Positions 36,039 through 48,989 of a stretch of 64,000 nt of DNA are shown here, in pieces. The translations under genes and the position numbers were made by a program. The notes under the pieces are model-generated. The model did not search any database. It worked only from the letters and a program-made list of their open reading frames with translations, and had not been told where the DNA came from. This stretch comes from an uncultured Alsobacter sp. (GTDB lineage Bacteria > Pseudomonadota > Alphaproteobacteria > Rhizobiales > Beijerinckiaceae). The stretch's first letter is position 1. Each line of letters begins with the position of its first letter. The DNA is taken from assembly GCF_945952055.1 (NCBI RefSeq), contig NZ_CAMFHB010000011.1:62001-126000 (forward strand), in the 5' to 3' direction.

Positions 36039-36047
36039 TGTGGATAA
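36039..36047 (-). promoter_or_regulatory. Consensus DnaA box upstream of dnaG
   Basis: TGTGGATAA on the plus strand is TTATCCACA on the minus strand, the exact DnaA-box consensus. It lies 105 bp before the dnaG start codon, just after the terminator, in the region where the dnaG promoter must be. Confidence 0.5.
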
Positions 36048-36151
36048 CGGGCAAAACTCCACCGCGCGCGAGGCGGTCCGCCGCTGGAGCCCCGTTTCCG
36101 GGCGAACCGAAAGGATGAGCCGCCGGCCATCCTGTCCTATATGTGCGAGCG

Positions 36152-38065
36152 ATGCGCTACCCGCCCGGAACCCTCGACGAGATTCGCGCCCGCCTCCCGG
36201 TGTCCGAGGTGGTGGGAAAGCGTGTCCGCTTGCAGAAGGCCGGCCGGGAATGGAAGGGGCTCTCGCCTTTCAACGCGGAAAAGACCCCATCGTTTTTCGT
36301 CAACGATCAGAAAGGCTTCTATCACGACTTCTCGTCGGGAAAGCACGGTGACATCTTCTCCTTCCTGATGGAGACGGAGGGCGTGCCGTTCCCGGAGGCG
36401 GTGGAGCGGCTCGCGGCGATGGCCGGCGTCGACCTGCCCAAGATCTCGCCCCAGGCGATCGAGCAGGAGGAAAGGAGCCGCAGCCTCGTCGAGGTCATGG
36501 CCATGGCCGCGTCCTTCTTCCAGGCGGAGCTGCGGGGCCGGGCGGGGACCAGGGCGCGAGCCTATCTCGACGGACGCGGCCTCTCGCCGGAGACCCGCGA
36601 CGCCTTCGGGATCGGCTATGCGCCCGCGGACCGTTTCTCGCTGCGCGATCACCTGGCCGGCAAGGGCGTGACGCCCGAGGCCATGATGGAGGTCGGGCTG
36701 CTGGTCCAGCCGGAGGGCACGGCCGTGCCCTTCGACCGCTTCCGCGATCGGGTGATGTTCCCGATCTGCGACGTCAGGGGGCGCGTCATCGCCTTCGGCG
36801 GGCGGGCGCTCGAGAAGGATGTCCCGGCCAAGTACCTGAATTCCCCCGAGACGACGCTCTTTCACAAGGGGCGGGTGCTCTACAACCATCACAACGCCCG
36901 CAAGGCGGCCCACGACAAGGGCAGCGTCATCGCCGTCGAGGGCTATGTCGACGTGATCGCGATGAGCGCGGTGGGGTTCGCCAACACCGTGGCGCCGCTC
37001 GGCACCGCCCTCACGCCCGACCAGCTCGCCCTTCTGTGGCGGATGGCGGACGAGCCGATCCTGTGCTTCGACGGCGACAAGGCCGGCCGGCGGGCCGCCT
37101 ACCGCGCCCTCGACGTGGCTCTGCCGATCGTGACGCCGGGAAAATCCCTGCGGATCGCCTTCATGCCGGAAGGACAGGACCCGGACGACCTGGCGCGCGC
37201 CGGTGGGCACGGTGCGTTGGCGCGGGTGATCGACGCCGCCCAGCCTCTGGCCGAGGTGCTGTGGGCGCGCGAGGTCGAGGCCGGCCCGCTCGACACGCCC
37301 GAGCGCCGGGCCGCGCTGGAGCGCCGCCTGCGCGACCTGCTGTCGGCCATCCAGGACGAGGACCTGCGCCGCCACTACCGGGCCGACATGGACGCGCGCC
37401 TGCGCGCCATGATGCCCGGCTCGGCCCCGCGCGGCGAGCGCAGGCCCTGGGTCGAGCGCCGAGGCGGGGGCCGTTTCGAGCCCCGCCGGCCCACCGGAAT
37501 CCCGGAGCAGCTCAGGGCCAGCCCGCTGCTGGCCCGCAGCGCGCTGTTCTCGCGCGCGCCGTCACCGTCGCCGCGGGAGTCGCTGATCGTGCTGGGGCTG
37601 GCGGCCCACGCGGACCTTCTCGCCGACATGGCCGAGGCGCTGGCCAGCATGGATCTCGCCGACGCCGATGCCGGCCGCGTCAGGCAGGCTCTCGTGGATG
37701 CAGCCGCCCATGGCGAACTGCCCGCGTCGGGCAGCGTCCGGGAACTGCTGGAGGCCTGGGGCCTCGCCACGCCGGTCGCGCGGCTGGAGGGGGCCGTCCG
37801 GCCCGGGGACCGGTGGTGCCTTGACTCGGCCGCCGATCCCGAGGAAGTGAAAGACAGCGTTCGACAGGCCATGATCTTGCATCGGCGCGCTTTGACGCTA
37901 CATAACGAACTCGGTCTGGCCCAGACTGCATTCGCACAGGACGACAGCGAGGCGAACCTCGCGTGGATCCGGGATCTGCAGGCGCAGATTTCCGCGATCG
38001 ACGGCACCGAGGCGGAGCGCGAGCGTCCCGAGGCGTGGGGCGAGGTCGGATCGGACGGGGAGTAG
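36152..38065 (+). CDS. dnaG: DNA primase (variant without zinc ligands)
   Basis: A 637-aa primase that makes RNA primers at the replication fork. The start ATG 36152 gives MRYPPGTLDEIRARLPVSEV. The N-terminal CHC2-type domain keeps the surrounding sequence (SPFNAEKTPSFFVNDQKGFY) but the four zinc ligands are replaced by Ser38, Asn41, Asp59 and Ser62. The catalytic core has FGIGYAPADR, and TOPRIM has VIAVEGYVDVIAMSA with CFDGDKAGRRAAY. The C-terminal helicase-binding region follows from about residue 450. A GTG at 36143 is an alternative start. CTATAT at 36137-36142 could be a -10 element very close to the start. rpoD follows 282 bp later. Confidence 0.95.
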   Translation: MRYPPGTLDEIRARLPVSEVVGKRVRLQKAGREWKGLSPFNAEKTPSFFVNDQKGFYHDFSSGKHGDIFSFLMETEGVPFPEAVERLAAMAGVDLPKISPQAIEQEERSRSLVEVMAMAASFFQAELRGRAGTRARAYLDGRGLSPETRDAFGIGYAPADRFSLRDHLAGKGVTPEAMMEVGLLVQPEGTAVPFDRFRDRVMFPICDVRGRVIAFGGRALEKDVPAKYLNSPETTLFHKGRVLYNHHNARKAAHDKGSVIAVEGYVDVIAMSAVGFANTVAPLGTALTPDQLALLWRMADEPILCFDGDKAGRRAAYRALDVALPIVTPGKSLRIAFMPEGQDPDDLARAGGHGALARVIDAAQPLAEVLWAREVEAGPLDTPERRAALERRLRDLLSAIQDEDLRRHYRADMDARLRAMMPGSAPRGERRPWVERRGGGRFEPRRPTGIPEQLRASPLLARSALFSRAPSPSPRESLIVLGLAAHADLLADMAEALASMDLADADAGRVRQALVDAAAHGELPASGSVRELLEAWGLATPVARLEGAVRPGDRWCLDSAADPEEVKDSVRQAMILHRRALTLHNELGLAQTAFAQDDSEANLAWIRDLQAQISAIDGTEAERERPEAWGEVGSDGE

Positions 38066-38196
38066 CGCTGGCGAAGAGACGAGGCACGGATCCGCGATGC
38101 GGGGCCGCCTGGATGTCTCGTCGGCGGTGCAGGACGGGGAACTTTGGCCCGTGAGTGTTGCTCCGCAGACCGGAGGAGGCCCGGTGTGCAGGACGG

Positions 38197-38218
38197 TTAA
38201 GCTTGACTTAATCGAATC
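38197..38218 (+). promoter_or_regulatory. CtrA-type box and GANTC site at the rpoD promoter
   Basis: TTAA (38197-38200), seven bases, TTAA (38208-38211) is a perfect TTAA-N7-TTAA, the CtrA consensus of alphaproteobacteria. The seven-base spacer contains CTTGAC (38202-38207), the ideal -35 box, with CTGATG (38225-38230) as -10 after 17 bp. GAATC (38214-38218) is a CcrM methylation site (GANTC). Bound CtrA would cover the -35 box. The gap 38066-38347 holds nothing else I can see. Confidence 0.5.
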
Positions 38219-38347
38219 GCGACACTGATGGGGACGGTGCGGTGAGCAGGGCGGAAGGGCACGGTCCCTGCCGCCCCTTCATGCGTGAACGATGCGGTCG
38301 TCCCCTTCGGGACGTCGGTGTCGCAGACGGACTCGGAGCGATCGGGC

Positions 38348-40339
<1,992 letters not shown>

Positions 40340-40372
40340 GGGCGAAATCCTGTTCCGAGCAGCCGAGAGACG

Positions 40373-40631
40373 GTGCGTCCTTCGACACGCCGCCTTCGGC
40401 GGCTGCTCGGAGCATGTGAACCCTTCACCGAAGGACTGGCAGTCCAGTTCAATCCGACCTCTCAGCCGTCATCCCCGGGCTTGGCCCGGGGACCCACGAC
40501 TTTGACGGCGCCATTCTGAAGGCGTGGGTGGCCGGGCCAGGCCCGGCCATGACGCGGAGCGGGAGGTGCTCGCTGGACGACTGAAAGATTCACATCCGAA
40601 GGCCGCGAAGCGGCCGAGTCGAAGGACGCAC
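40373..40631. repeat. Composite nested inverted-repeat element after rpoD
   Basis: GTGCGTCCTTCGAC (40373-40386) is exactly the reverse complement of GTCGAAGGACGCAC (40618-40631). The arms continue inward imperfectly, each with its own hairpin (CGCCGCCTTCGGCGG at left, GGCCGCGAAGCGGCC at right), to ATGTGAA/TTCACAT. Repeat copy B is nested inside. The element fills nearly the whole 298-bp gap between rpoD and the DUF1499 gene. No open frame for a transposase is inside, so it is a non-autonomous or structural repeat that may also end rpoD transcription. Confidence 0.75.
40465..40557. repeat. Dispersed palindromic repeat, copy B
   Basis: About 93 bp: GCCGTCATCCCCGGGCTTGG, CCCGGGGACCCACGACTTTG, GCGCCATTCTGAAGGCGTGG and GGCCGGGCCAGGCCCGGCCATGACG in series (blocks listed in order). 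Halves are inverted. It lies inside the larger composite element and shares blocks with copies A and C. Confidence 0.82.
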
Positions 40632-40637
40632 GACGGC

Positions 40638-41150
40638 TCAGCCGGCCCCCAGCGCCGCGAGCCAGCGCTTCAGCCGCGCCAAGTTGGCGCCCAGGTCGGA
40701 CCGGCCGATCTGGCTGCGTGAGTACAGGGCAACGGTGGACTTGCCCTCCGGTTGCGGCAGCACCAGCACGTCCACCGTGTCGGGGTAGCGCATCAACGGC
40801 GTCCGGACGACGTAGCGGTCGCCCCGCCCCGAGACGGCCTCGGCCACCTGCACCGCCCCCGGCTCCGCCAGCGCGACGGCGCGGATCTTTTCCCGGAGGT
40901 CGGGCGCCGACAGCGCGAAAACGGGGGAGGGGAGGTCCGAACGGGCTCCGCCGCAGAGCCCGGGCGGGCAGATCAGCGCGTCGTTGGGGGTCGTCCGCCG
41001 GACGAGGCGGGAAAAGTCCACGGGGCCGAGGTCGGGCGGCCCGAAGGCGAGTGTCCAGACCCGCTCGATCCCGAACGGCTTGTCGCGCAGGGCGATGCTG
41101 ATGGCCACGACGGCCAGGAGGGCACCCAGGATCGTGAGCATGGTCCGCAT
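40638..41150 (-). CDS. DUF1499 family protein
   Basis: From ATG 41150 the protein has 170 aa: a transmembrane or signal-anchor helix (MRTMLTILGALLAVVAISIA) and a DUF1499 domain with IERVWTLAFGPPDLGPVDFS, RRTTPNDALICPPGLC and DVLVLPQPEGKSTVALYSRS. Family function is unknown. The frame is open to 41189. It diverges from the DUF486 gene across a short gap. Confidence 0.88.
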   Translation of the reverse strand: MRTMLTILGALLAVVAISIALRDKPFGIERVWTLAFGPPDLGPVDFSRLVRRTTPNDALICPPGLCGGARSDLPSPVFALSAPDLREKIRAVALAEPGAVQVAEAVSGRGDRYVVRTPLMRYPDTVDVLVLPQPEGKSTVALYSRSQIGRSDLGANLARLKRWLAALGAG

Positions 41151-41209
41151 AGGCCGCGATGGTGAGGGCAGGGTAGGTTTCACTCTCACCTCCCCGATGC
41201 GAGTCGTCC

Positions 41210-41560
41210 ATGCCGTCGATAACGTCCCCCGCCGTCCTTCCGATCCTGCTGCTGATCGCCTCGAACGTCTTCATGACCGTGGCCTGGTACGGCCACCTCA
41301 AGTTCACCGACCGGGCCCTGCCCGTCGTGGTCATGGCAAGCTGGGGAATTGCGTTCTTCGAGTACTGGCTGGCCGTGCCCGCCAACCGGATCGGCCATGC
41401 GGTCTATTCGGCCGCGCAGCTCAAGACGATCCAGGAGGTCGTCACGCTGGTGGTGTTCGCCAGCTTCTCGGTGCTGGTTCTCAAGGAACCGCTGGGCTGG
41501 AACCACGCGATCGGGTTTTCCCTGATCGCCGCGGGCGCCTTCTTCATCTTCCGGCCCTGA
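41210..41560 (+). CDS. DUF486 (DMT-like) small membrane protein
   Basis: A 116-aa inner-membrane protein with four hydrophobic helices, SMR-like: PILLLIASNVFMTVAWYGHL, VVVMASWGIAFFEYWLAVPA, VVTLVVFASFSVLVLKEPL and AIGFSLIAAGAFFIF, in the DUF486 arrangement. Transport substrate unknown. It converges with a 71-aa membrane protein gene; a perfect hairpin (41553-41566) covers both stop codons. Confidence 0.92.
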   Translation: MPSITSPAVLPILLLIASNVFMTVAWYGHLKFTDRALPVVVMASWGIAFFEYWLAVPANRIGHAVYSAAQLKTIQEVVTLVVFASFSVLVLKEPLGWNHAIGFSLIAAGAFFIFRP

Positions 41561-41566
41561 AGGGCC
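41553..41566. terminator. Bidirectional hairpin between convergent genes
   Basis: GGCCCT (41553-41558), GA, AGGGCC (41561-41566): a perfect short stem at the stop of the DUF486 gene, ending one base before the stop of the minus-strand gene at 41567. It could help end both transcripts. Confidence 0.4.
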
Positions 41567-41782
41567 TCAGCGCAGCGCGATCGTCTGCAGCGGCGCCTTG
41601 GCGGTGGCGGCGGTCGGCCCGGCCTCCGGCGCCGGCCGGGCGAGCAGGACGACGGCCGTGCCGACCATCAGCATCATGGTGAGCCAGGACGAGATCATGA
41701 GGTGGCGACGCGCCTCGATGCGCACCGGGGCGCCCGTGCTGGGGCGGGGCATCGTCAGGGGGGCGTCGAGATCGCGGATCAT
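41567..41782 (-). CDS. Small membrane protein of unknown function
   Basis: The start at ATG 41782 (MIRDLDAPLTMPRPSTGAPV) gives a 71-aa protein with one transmembrane helix (MISSWLTMMLMVGTAVVLLA, about 29-48) and a short Ala/Pro-rich tail. GGAG stands about 8 bases before the start. Longer starts at 41830 and 41962 exist but look less natural. I do not recognise the family. The 239-bp gap to aatA carries a promoter for aatA. Confidence 0.55.
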   Translation of the reverse strand: MIRDLDAPLTMPRPSTGAPVRIEARRHLMISSWLTMMLMVGTAVVLLARPAPEAGPTAATAKAPLQTIALR

Positions 41783-41919
41783 GGGAGGGCTCCGGGTGAC
41801 GTCGGTGTTGTCCGATGGCGTGACCATGCCGCAGCCCCGTCCGAACCGATGTGCGATCGCGCACACGGGCGTTTCACCGCTCCATCTCGCGCGTCGATCG
41901 GTTCGATCAAGGCTTTTGG

Positions 41920-41948
41920 CTTGAACTGCCCTGGGCTGCGGACTAGGT
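41920..41948 (+). promoter_or_regulatory. Promoter of aatA
   Basis: CTTGAA (41920-41925) and CTAGGT (41943-41948) with a 17-bp spacer match the alphaproteobacterial CTTGAC/CTATAT pattern well, 74 bp before the aatA start. Confidence 0.5.
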
Positions 41949-41976
41949 TCCGCCGTCCTCAAGGGGACCTTGCTGA

Positions 41977-43224
<1,248 letters not shown>

Positions 43225-43266
43225 GGCTCGCCGGACGACCGTCGACCCGTTCGCGACAACCTACCT

Positions 43267-43360
43267 GCCGTCTTGGCCGGGCTTGGCCCGGCCATCCACG
43301 ACTGCGGATGGTGCCTGCAAAGTCGTGGATGCCCGGGCCAAGCCCGGGCAGGACGCGCGG
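43267..43360. repeat. Dispersed palindromic repeat, copy C
   Basis: About 94 bp: GCCGTCTTGGCCGGGCTTGG, CCCGGCCATCCACGACTGC, GTGCCTGCAAAGTCGTGGAT and GCCCGGGCCAAGCCCGGGCA in series. The outer blocks are inverted copies and the inner CCACGACT pairs with AGTCGTGG. It fills the gap between aatA and the minus-strand gene at 43399, where it may act as a terminator for both. Confidence 0.82.
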
Positions 43361-43398
43361 AAAGCGAAAGCAGCATGCTTTCGCGCTTCAACGGTCCC

Positions 43399-43707
43399 TC
43401 AAAGCTCCCGCACTTCCACGAAGGCCGCGGCGTCGCAGGCCTCGATGACGCTGTCGATGACGTCCTGGTCCTCCCCGTCCTTCACCTTGGGAAGGTCGTC
43501 GGGCGCCACGTAGACGATGTAGCCCAGCACATTGTTGAGCGCGGCGCTGGGGTGCTCCTCGGCGTAGCTGCGCTCGTCCTCGAGGGTGAGGGCGTCATAG
43601 CGCTTCACGGCCTCCAGCGGCGTCTCCTCGCGCGGGGGACCGTCAAGGTCCAGCGTGTCGGCCACGATGGACCCGGTGACGTTGTCGAGGATGATGTAGC
43701 GAGGCAT
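43399..43707 (-). CDS. Acidic protein of unknown function
   Basis: A 102-aa protein from ATG 43707 (MPRYIILDNVTGSIVADTLD). It is acidic and has no signal peptide or membrane segment. Segments such as EAVKRYDALTLEDERSYAEE and NNVLGYIVYVAPDDLPKVKD suggest a compact alpha/beta fold. I do not recognise a family. Codon use matches the neighbours. It diverges from the DJ-1/PfpI gene across about 100 bp. Confidence 0.75.
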   Translation of the reverse strand: MPRYIILDNVTGSIVADTLDLDGPPREETPLEAVKRYDALTLEDERSYAEEHPSAALNNVLGYIVYVAPDDLPKVKDGEDQDVIDSVIEACDAAAFVEVREL

Positions 43708-43806
43708 GCGAAGGCTCCTGCAGGTCGTCCGGCTGCGACATTCGTGGCCGGAACCGCGCCGTACCCGGCGCGTTGGCGCGGTTCTTGACGAACCGCGAGG
43801 ACAATC

Positions 43807-44382
43807 ATGACCGACATTTCGCAGGCACGCATCCTCATCCTGGCTACGGACGGCTACGAACAGTCCGAGCTGAGGGTGCCGCTGAACAAGCTCCGCGAGG
43901 CCGGCGCCACCGTCGACGTGGCCGCTCCTTCCAAGACCCGCGAGCCCGGCCGCATCCGCGGATGGGACGAGAGCGACTGGGGCGACACCGTGCCCGTCGA
44001 CAAGCCGCTCGAAGCGGTGGACGCCGAGAGCTACGACGCTCTGGTGCTTCCGGGCGGCCAGATGAACCCCGACAAGCTCCGCATGGAGCCCAAGGCAGTC
44101 GCGCTCGTGAAGCGCTTCGCCGATACAGGCAAGGTGGTCGCCGCCGTGTGCCACGGACCGTGGCTCCTGGTCGAGGCGGGGCTCGCGCGCGGGCGCGAGA
44201 TGACGTCCTGGCCGTCGCTCAAGACCGACATCGCCAATGCCGGCGGACGGTGGACCGACCGCGAGGTGGTGACCGACAACGGCATCGTCACCAGCCGCAA
44301 TCCGGGTGACCTCGACGCCTTCGTCGCCAAGATCATCGAGGAGATCGGCGAGGGTCGCCACGGCCGCCGCTCGGCCGCCTGA
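43807..44382 (+). CDS. DJ-1/PfpI family protein (type 1 glutamine amidotransferase fold)
   Basis: A 191-aa protein of the PfpI/YhbO group. The nucleophile Cys115 is in VVAAVCHGPWLLVEAG with His116 next to it, and Glu18 in GYEQSEL is the third conserved residue. LVLPGGQMNPDKLR is also typical. Members have been reported as glyoxalase III, deglycase or protease; here a stress-related role is inference. A GC hairpin (GGGCCG/CGGCCC, 44403-44428) follows the stop. Confidence 0.94.
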   Translation: MTDISQARILILATDGYEQSELRVPLNKLREAGATVDVAAPSKTREPGRIRGWDESDWGDTVPVDKPLEAVDAESYDALVLPGGQMNPDKLRMEPKAVALVKRFADTGKVVAAVCHGPWLLVEAGLARGREMTSWPSLKTDIANAGGRWTDREVVTDNGIVTSRNPGDLDAFVAKIIEEIGEGRHGRRSAA

Positions 44383-44446
44383 TCCCACACGCATTCGTGC
44401 ACGGGCCGTCGGCTGACGCCGGCGGCCCGCATGATATCGTGAGGGC

Positions 44447-44746
44447 ATGCGCATCGTGCGGACCCTGCTCGCCATCGTGACCATCGCCATCCCGGCGAAC
44501 CTGGCCCCGGTGTCCGTCACGGCGCACGAGGTCGTGCGTCGCCCCGATGCGGGCCCGCAGCTTCCGCCATGCACCTGCCGGGCGAACGGGCAGGACTTCC
44601 AGATGGGCGAGGTCGCGTGTCTGCGCACGAGCCAGGGGGCCCGGCTCGCGCGCTGCGTCATGGTCCTGAACAATTCGTCCTGGGAAACGATCCAGCAGTC
44701 CTGCCCCTCCGCGGACCGGGCTTTCACGCCACGTCCCAGCGGCTGA
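44447..44746 (+). CDS. Small secreted Cys-containing protein of unknown function
   Basis: A 99-aa protein with a signal peptide (MRIVRTLLAIVTIAIPANLA, cleavage near TAHEV). The mature part of about 70 residues has five Cys (PPCTCRANGQ, VACLRTS, ARCVMVL, QQSCPS). Periplasmic location is inferred. I do not recognise a family name. It converges with a DUF992 gene; a perfect 9-bp hairpin covers both stops. Confidence 0.78.
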   Translation: MRIVRTLLAIVTIAIPANLAPVSVTAHEVVRRPDAGPQLPPCTCRANGQDFQMGEVACLRTSQGARLARCVMVLNNSSWETIQQSCPSADRAFTPRPSG

Positions 44747-44762
44747 CGCCGGCGGCGTCAGC
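44742..44762. terminator. Bidirectional hairpin between convergent genes
   Basis: GCTGACGCC (44742-44750), GGC, GGCGTCAGC (44754-44762): a perfect 9-bp stem overlapping the stop codons of the plus-strand gene (44744-44746) and the minus-strand DUF992 gene (44758-44760). Confidence 0.55.
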
Positions 44763-45237
44763 GCGCCGGAGCGAGCTCCAGCTCGGTCACGCCGGCCGCC
44801 AGGTTGAGCCCGGTCTGGGCGCTGACCGACAGCGGCTGCAGGCTAATCGTCCGGTTCGAACCGCCGACGAGGAGGTTGGCGCCCAGGCCCGCACCCGCGG
44901 TCGCCTCCGCGCCCGCGCCGGCATAGGTGCCGGCCAGTGCGCCACGCTGCCAGGTGTTGGTGGGCGCCAGCACGGCCCAGGCGATCTGGCCCTTGGTGGT
45001 CGCGCCCACGTCGAGACCGTACTTGCGCACCGTTCCGACATAGCGCTCGCGCGGCCCTCCGCCCCGCGCCGGGGTGAACCGGCAGGAGAGCGCCTTGGAC
45101 GACGTGATGATCAGGCCGACGCCCCCCGAGACGGAGCATTCGAGCAGTCCCACCCGGGCCGGCGGCGCCGCGCTCTGGGCCGAGGCGGGAACGATGGCGG
45201 CGGTCAGCGCCGCAGCGGCGATCAAGGTGCGCAACAT
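44758..45237 (-). CDS. DUF992 secreted protein
   Basis: A 159-aa protein with a signal peptide (MLRTLIAAAALTAAIVPASA, cleavage near ASAQS). The mature domain shows the DUF992 pattern: VGLLECSVSGGVGLIITSSK, LSCRFTP, YVGTVRKYGLDVGATTKGQI and LVGGSNRTISLQPLSVSAQTG (in parts). It is common and often duplicated in Hyphomicrobiales and of unknown function, probably periplasmic. Two Cys may form a disulfide. Confidence 0.92.
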   Translation of the reverse strand: MLRTLIAAAALTAAIVPASAQSAAPPARVGLLECSVSGGVGLIITSSKALSCRFTPARGGGPRERYVGTVRKYGLDVGATTKGQIAWAVLAPTNTWQRGALAGTYAGAGAEATAGAGLGANLLVGGSNRTISLQPLSVSAQTGLNLAAGVTELELAPAR

Positions 45238-45320
45238 GACGTGTCTCCAGGTGAATGCCCGCAGACAACCTTGAGCGCGGGCAAGAGGTTCCGCAGGACG
45301 ATCTCCGCCGCTTGTTGCGG

Positions 45321-45340
45321 TATATCGATATATGATATCA
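45321..45340. promoter_or_regulatory. Operator-like palindromes at the vapBC promoter
   Basis: TATATCGATATA (45321-45332) is a perfect 12-bp palindrome, followed at once by TGATATCA (45333-45340), also perfect. Both lie within 27 bp of the antitoxin ATG at 45348, the usual place where a VapBC complex represses its own promoter. The stretch is sharply AT-rich compared with its surroundings. Confidence 0.6.
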
Positions 45341-45347
45341 ATTCGCC

Positions 45348-45560
45348 ATGAGAACGCTCATCGACGTCCCGGAACACGATCTCGATCGCCTGGCGGAGCT
45401 CGCGTCGAAGCGCAAGACGTCGAGGGCTGCGCTGGTGCGCGAGGCGATCCAGCAGTTTCTGATGGCCCAGCGTCCTCTTCGCGACGATGACGCGTTCGGG
45501 CTTTGGAAGACGGGCGAAAGCGGTCTCGACTATCAAAACCGGCTCCGCGACGAATGGTGA
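45348..45560 (+). CDS. Ribbon-helix-helix antitoxin (VapB-type)
   Basis: A 70-aa protein. The N-terminal ribbon-helix-helix is RTLIDVPEHDLDRLAELASK with TSRAALVREAIQQFLM (residues about 2-43), which should dimerise and bind the palindromes upstream. The C-terminal tail (DDDAFGLWKTGESGLDYQNR) is the part that would bind and block the toxin. The stop overlaps the toxin start, a standard toxin-antitoxin layout. Confidence 0.92.
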   Translation: MRTLIDVPEHDLDRLAELASKRKTSRAALVREAIQQFLMAQRPLRDDDAFGLWKTGESGLDYQNRLRDEW

Positions 45561-45922
45561 GAGCCGTCTTCGACACCTGCATTCTCATCGACCACCTGAA
45601 CGGAGTCGGTGGCGCGCGCGAAGAGCTGGGCCGCTACGCCGAGCGCTTCATCAGCGTCGTGACGTGGATGGAGGTGATGGTGGGAACGACACCCGTCACG
45701 GACGCGGCGACGCACGCCTTCCTCGACGGTTTCGTCGTCGTTCCACTGGACGGCCACGTCTCGGAGCGCGCGGTTGCCATTCGCCGCGAGCGGCGCATGC
45801 GTTTGCCGGACGCCATCATCGCAGCAACCGCGGCGTCGATCGCCGCGGTCCTCGTCACCCGGAACACCAAGGATTTCGACGCCACCGATCCCGGCGTCAG
45901 GGTTCCGTACACGACGGTGTGA
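45554..45922 (+). CDS. VapC-type PIN-domain toxin ribonuclease
   Basis: A 122-aa PIN-domain protein from ATG 45554, overlapping the antitoxin gene by 7 bases. The acidic active site is complete: Asp7 in AVFDTCILIDHL, Glu40 in WMEVMVG, Asp86 in RLPDAIIAATA and Asp107 in TRNTKDFDA. VapC toxins cut tRNA or rRNA. No truncation is seen, so the pair is probably active. It is the only clear mobile-type (but chromosomal) module in this part. Confidence 0.94.
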   Translation: MVRAVFDTCILIDHLNGVGGAREELGRYAERFISVVTWMEVMVGTTPVTDAATHAFLDGFVVVPLDGHVSERAVAIRRERRMRLPDAIIAATAASIAAVLVTRNTKDFDATDPGVRVPYTTV

Positions 45923-45935
45923 CCCAGCCCGGAGC

Positions 45936-48656
<2,721 letters not shown>

Positions 48657-48765
48657 GGCTGGAAGATGGGCCGACTCAGGCCCCTCGGCAAGCCATGGCG
48701 GATCAGTGCCACTTTCTGCGAGTTACATTACGAACAATCAACCGAAGGCTGAAGCTTCGCTATAC

Positions 48766-48892
48766 ATTTCACTCAAATGAGGTGAAAAGGCTCTCGTTAC
48801 CGGCCGCGACATAAATGGCGTCATTTCAAGAGCTTATTTTTTCCCAGCCCATCCGGTGATAGGAGCCTCCGCAAAAGGCTCCTTTCTTTTTT
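48766..48892 (+). ncRNA. Candidate small RNA ending in an orphan terminator
   Basis: The gap between divergent uvrB (start 48656) and the DUF1800 gene (start 48990) has an excellent plus-strand terminator at 48861-48892 with no protein gene in front. A hairpin with arms TTTCACTCA and TGAGGTGAAA lies at about 48767-48787, and TATACA (48760-48765 region) could be its -10 box. This suggests an RNA of about 120 nt, or an attenuator leader of the DUF1800 gene. A 14-codon frame (48815-48859) inside has no ribosome-binding site. The stretch is AT-rich for this window. Confidence 0.4.
48861..48892 (+). terminator. Orphan rho-independent terminator
   Basis: AGGAGCC (48861-48867), loop TCCGCAAAA, GGCTCCT (48877-48883), then TTCTTTTTT. 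The T-tract fits only plus-strand transcription; the nearest gene on that strand is downstream, hence orphan. Confidence 0.88.
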
Positions 48893-48989
48893 GCCGCACA
48901 TTGTCGCTCGCATACCGGGAATTCCGGTCTCGAATTGATCACAGTTTCCCGGAATGCTTGTGCTCAGGTTCAAGCACCGCGGAGATCAC

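Noticed and set aside
48815-48859. 14-codon frame just before the orphan terminator as a leader peptide
   Set aside because: No ribosome-binding site and no regulatory codon run; more likely chance inside an RNA.
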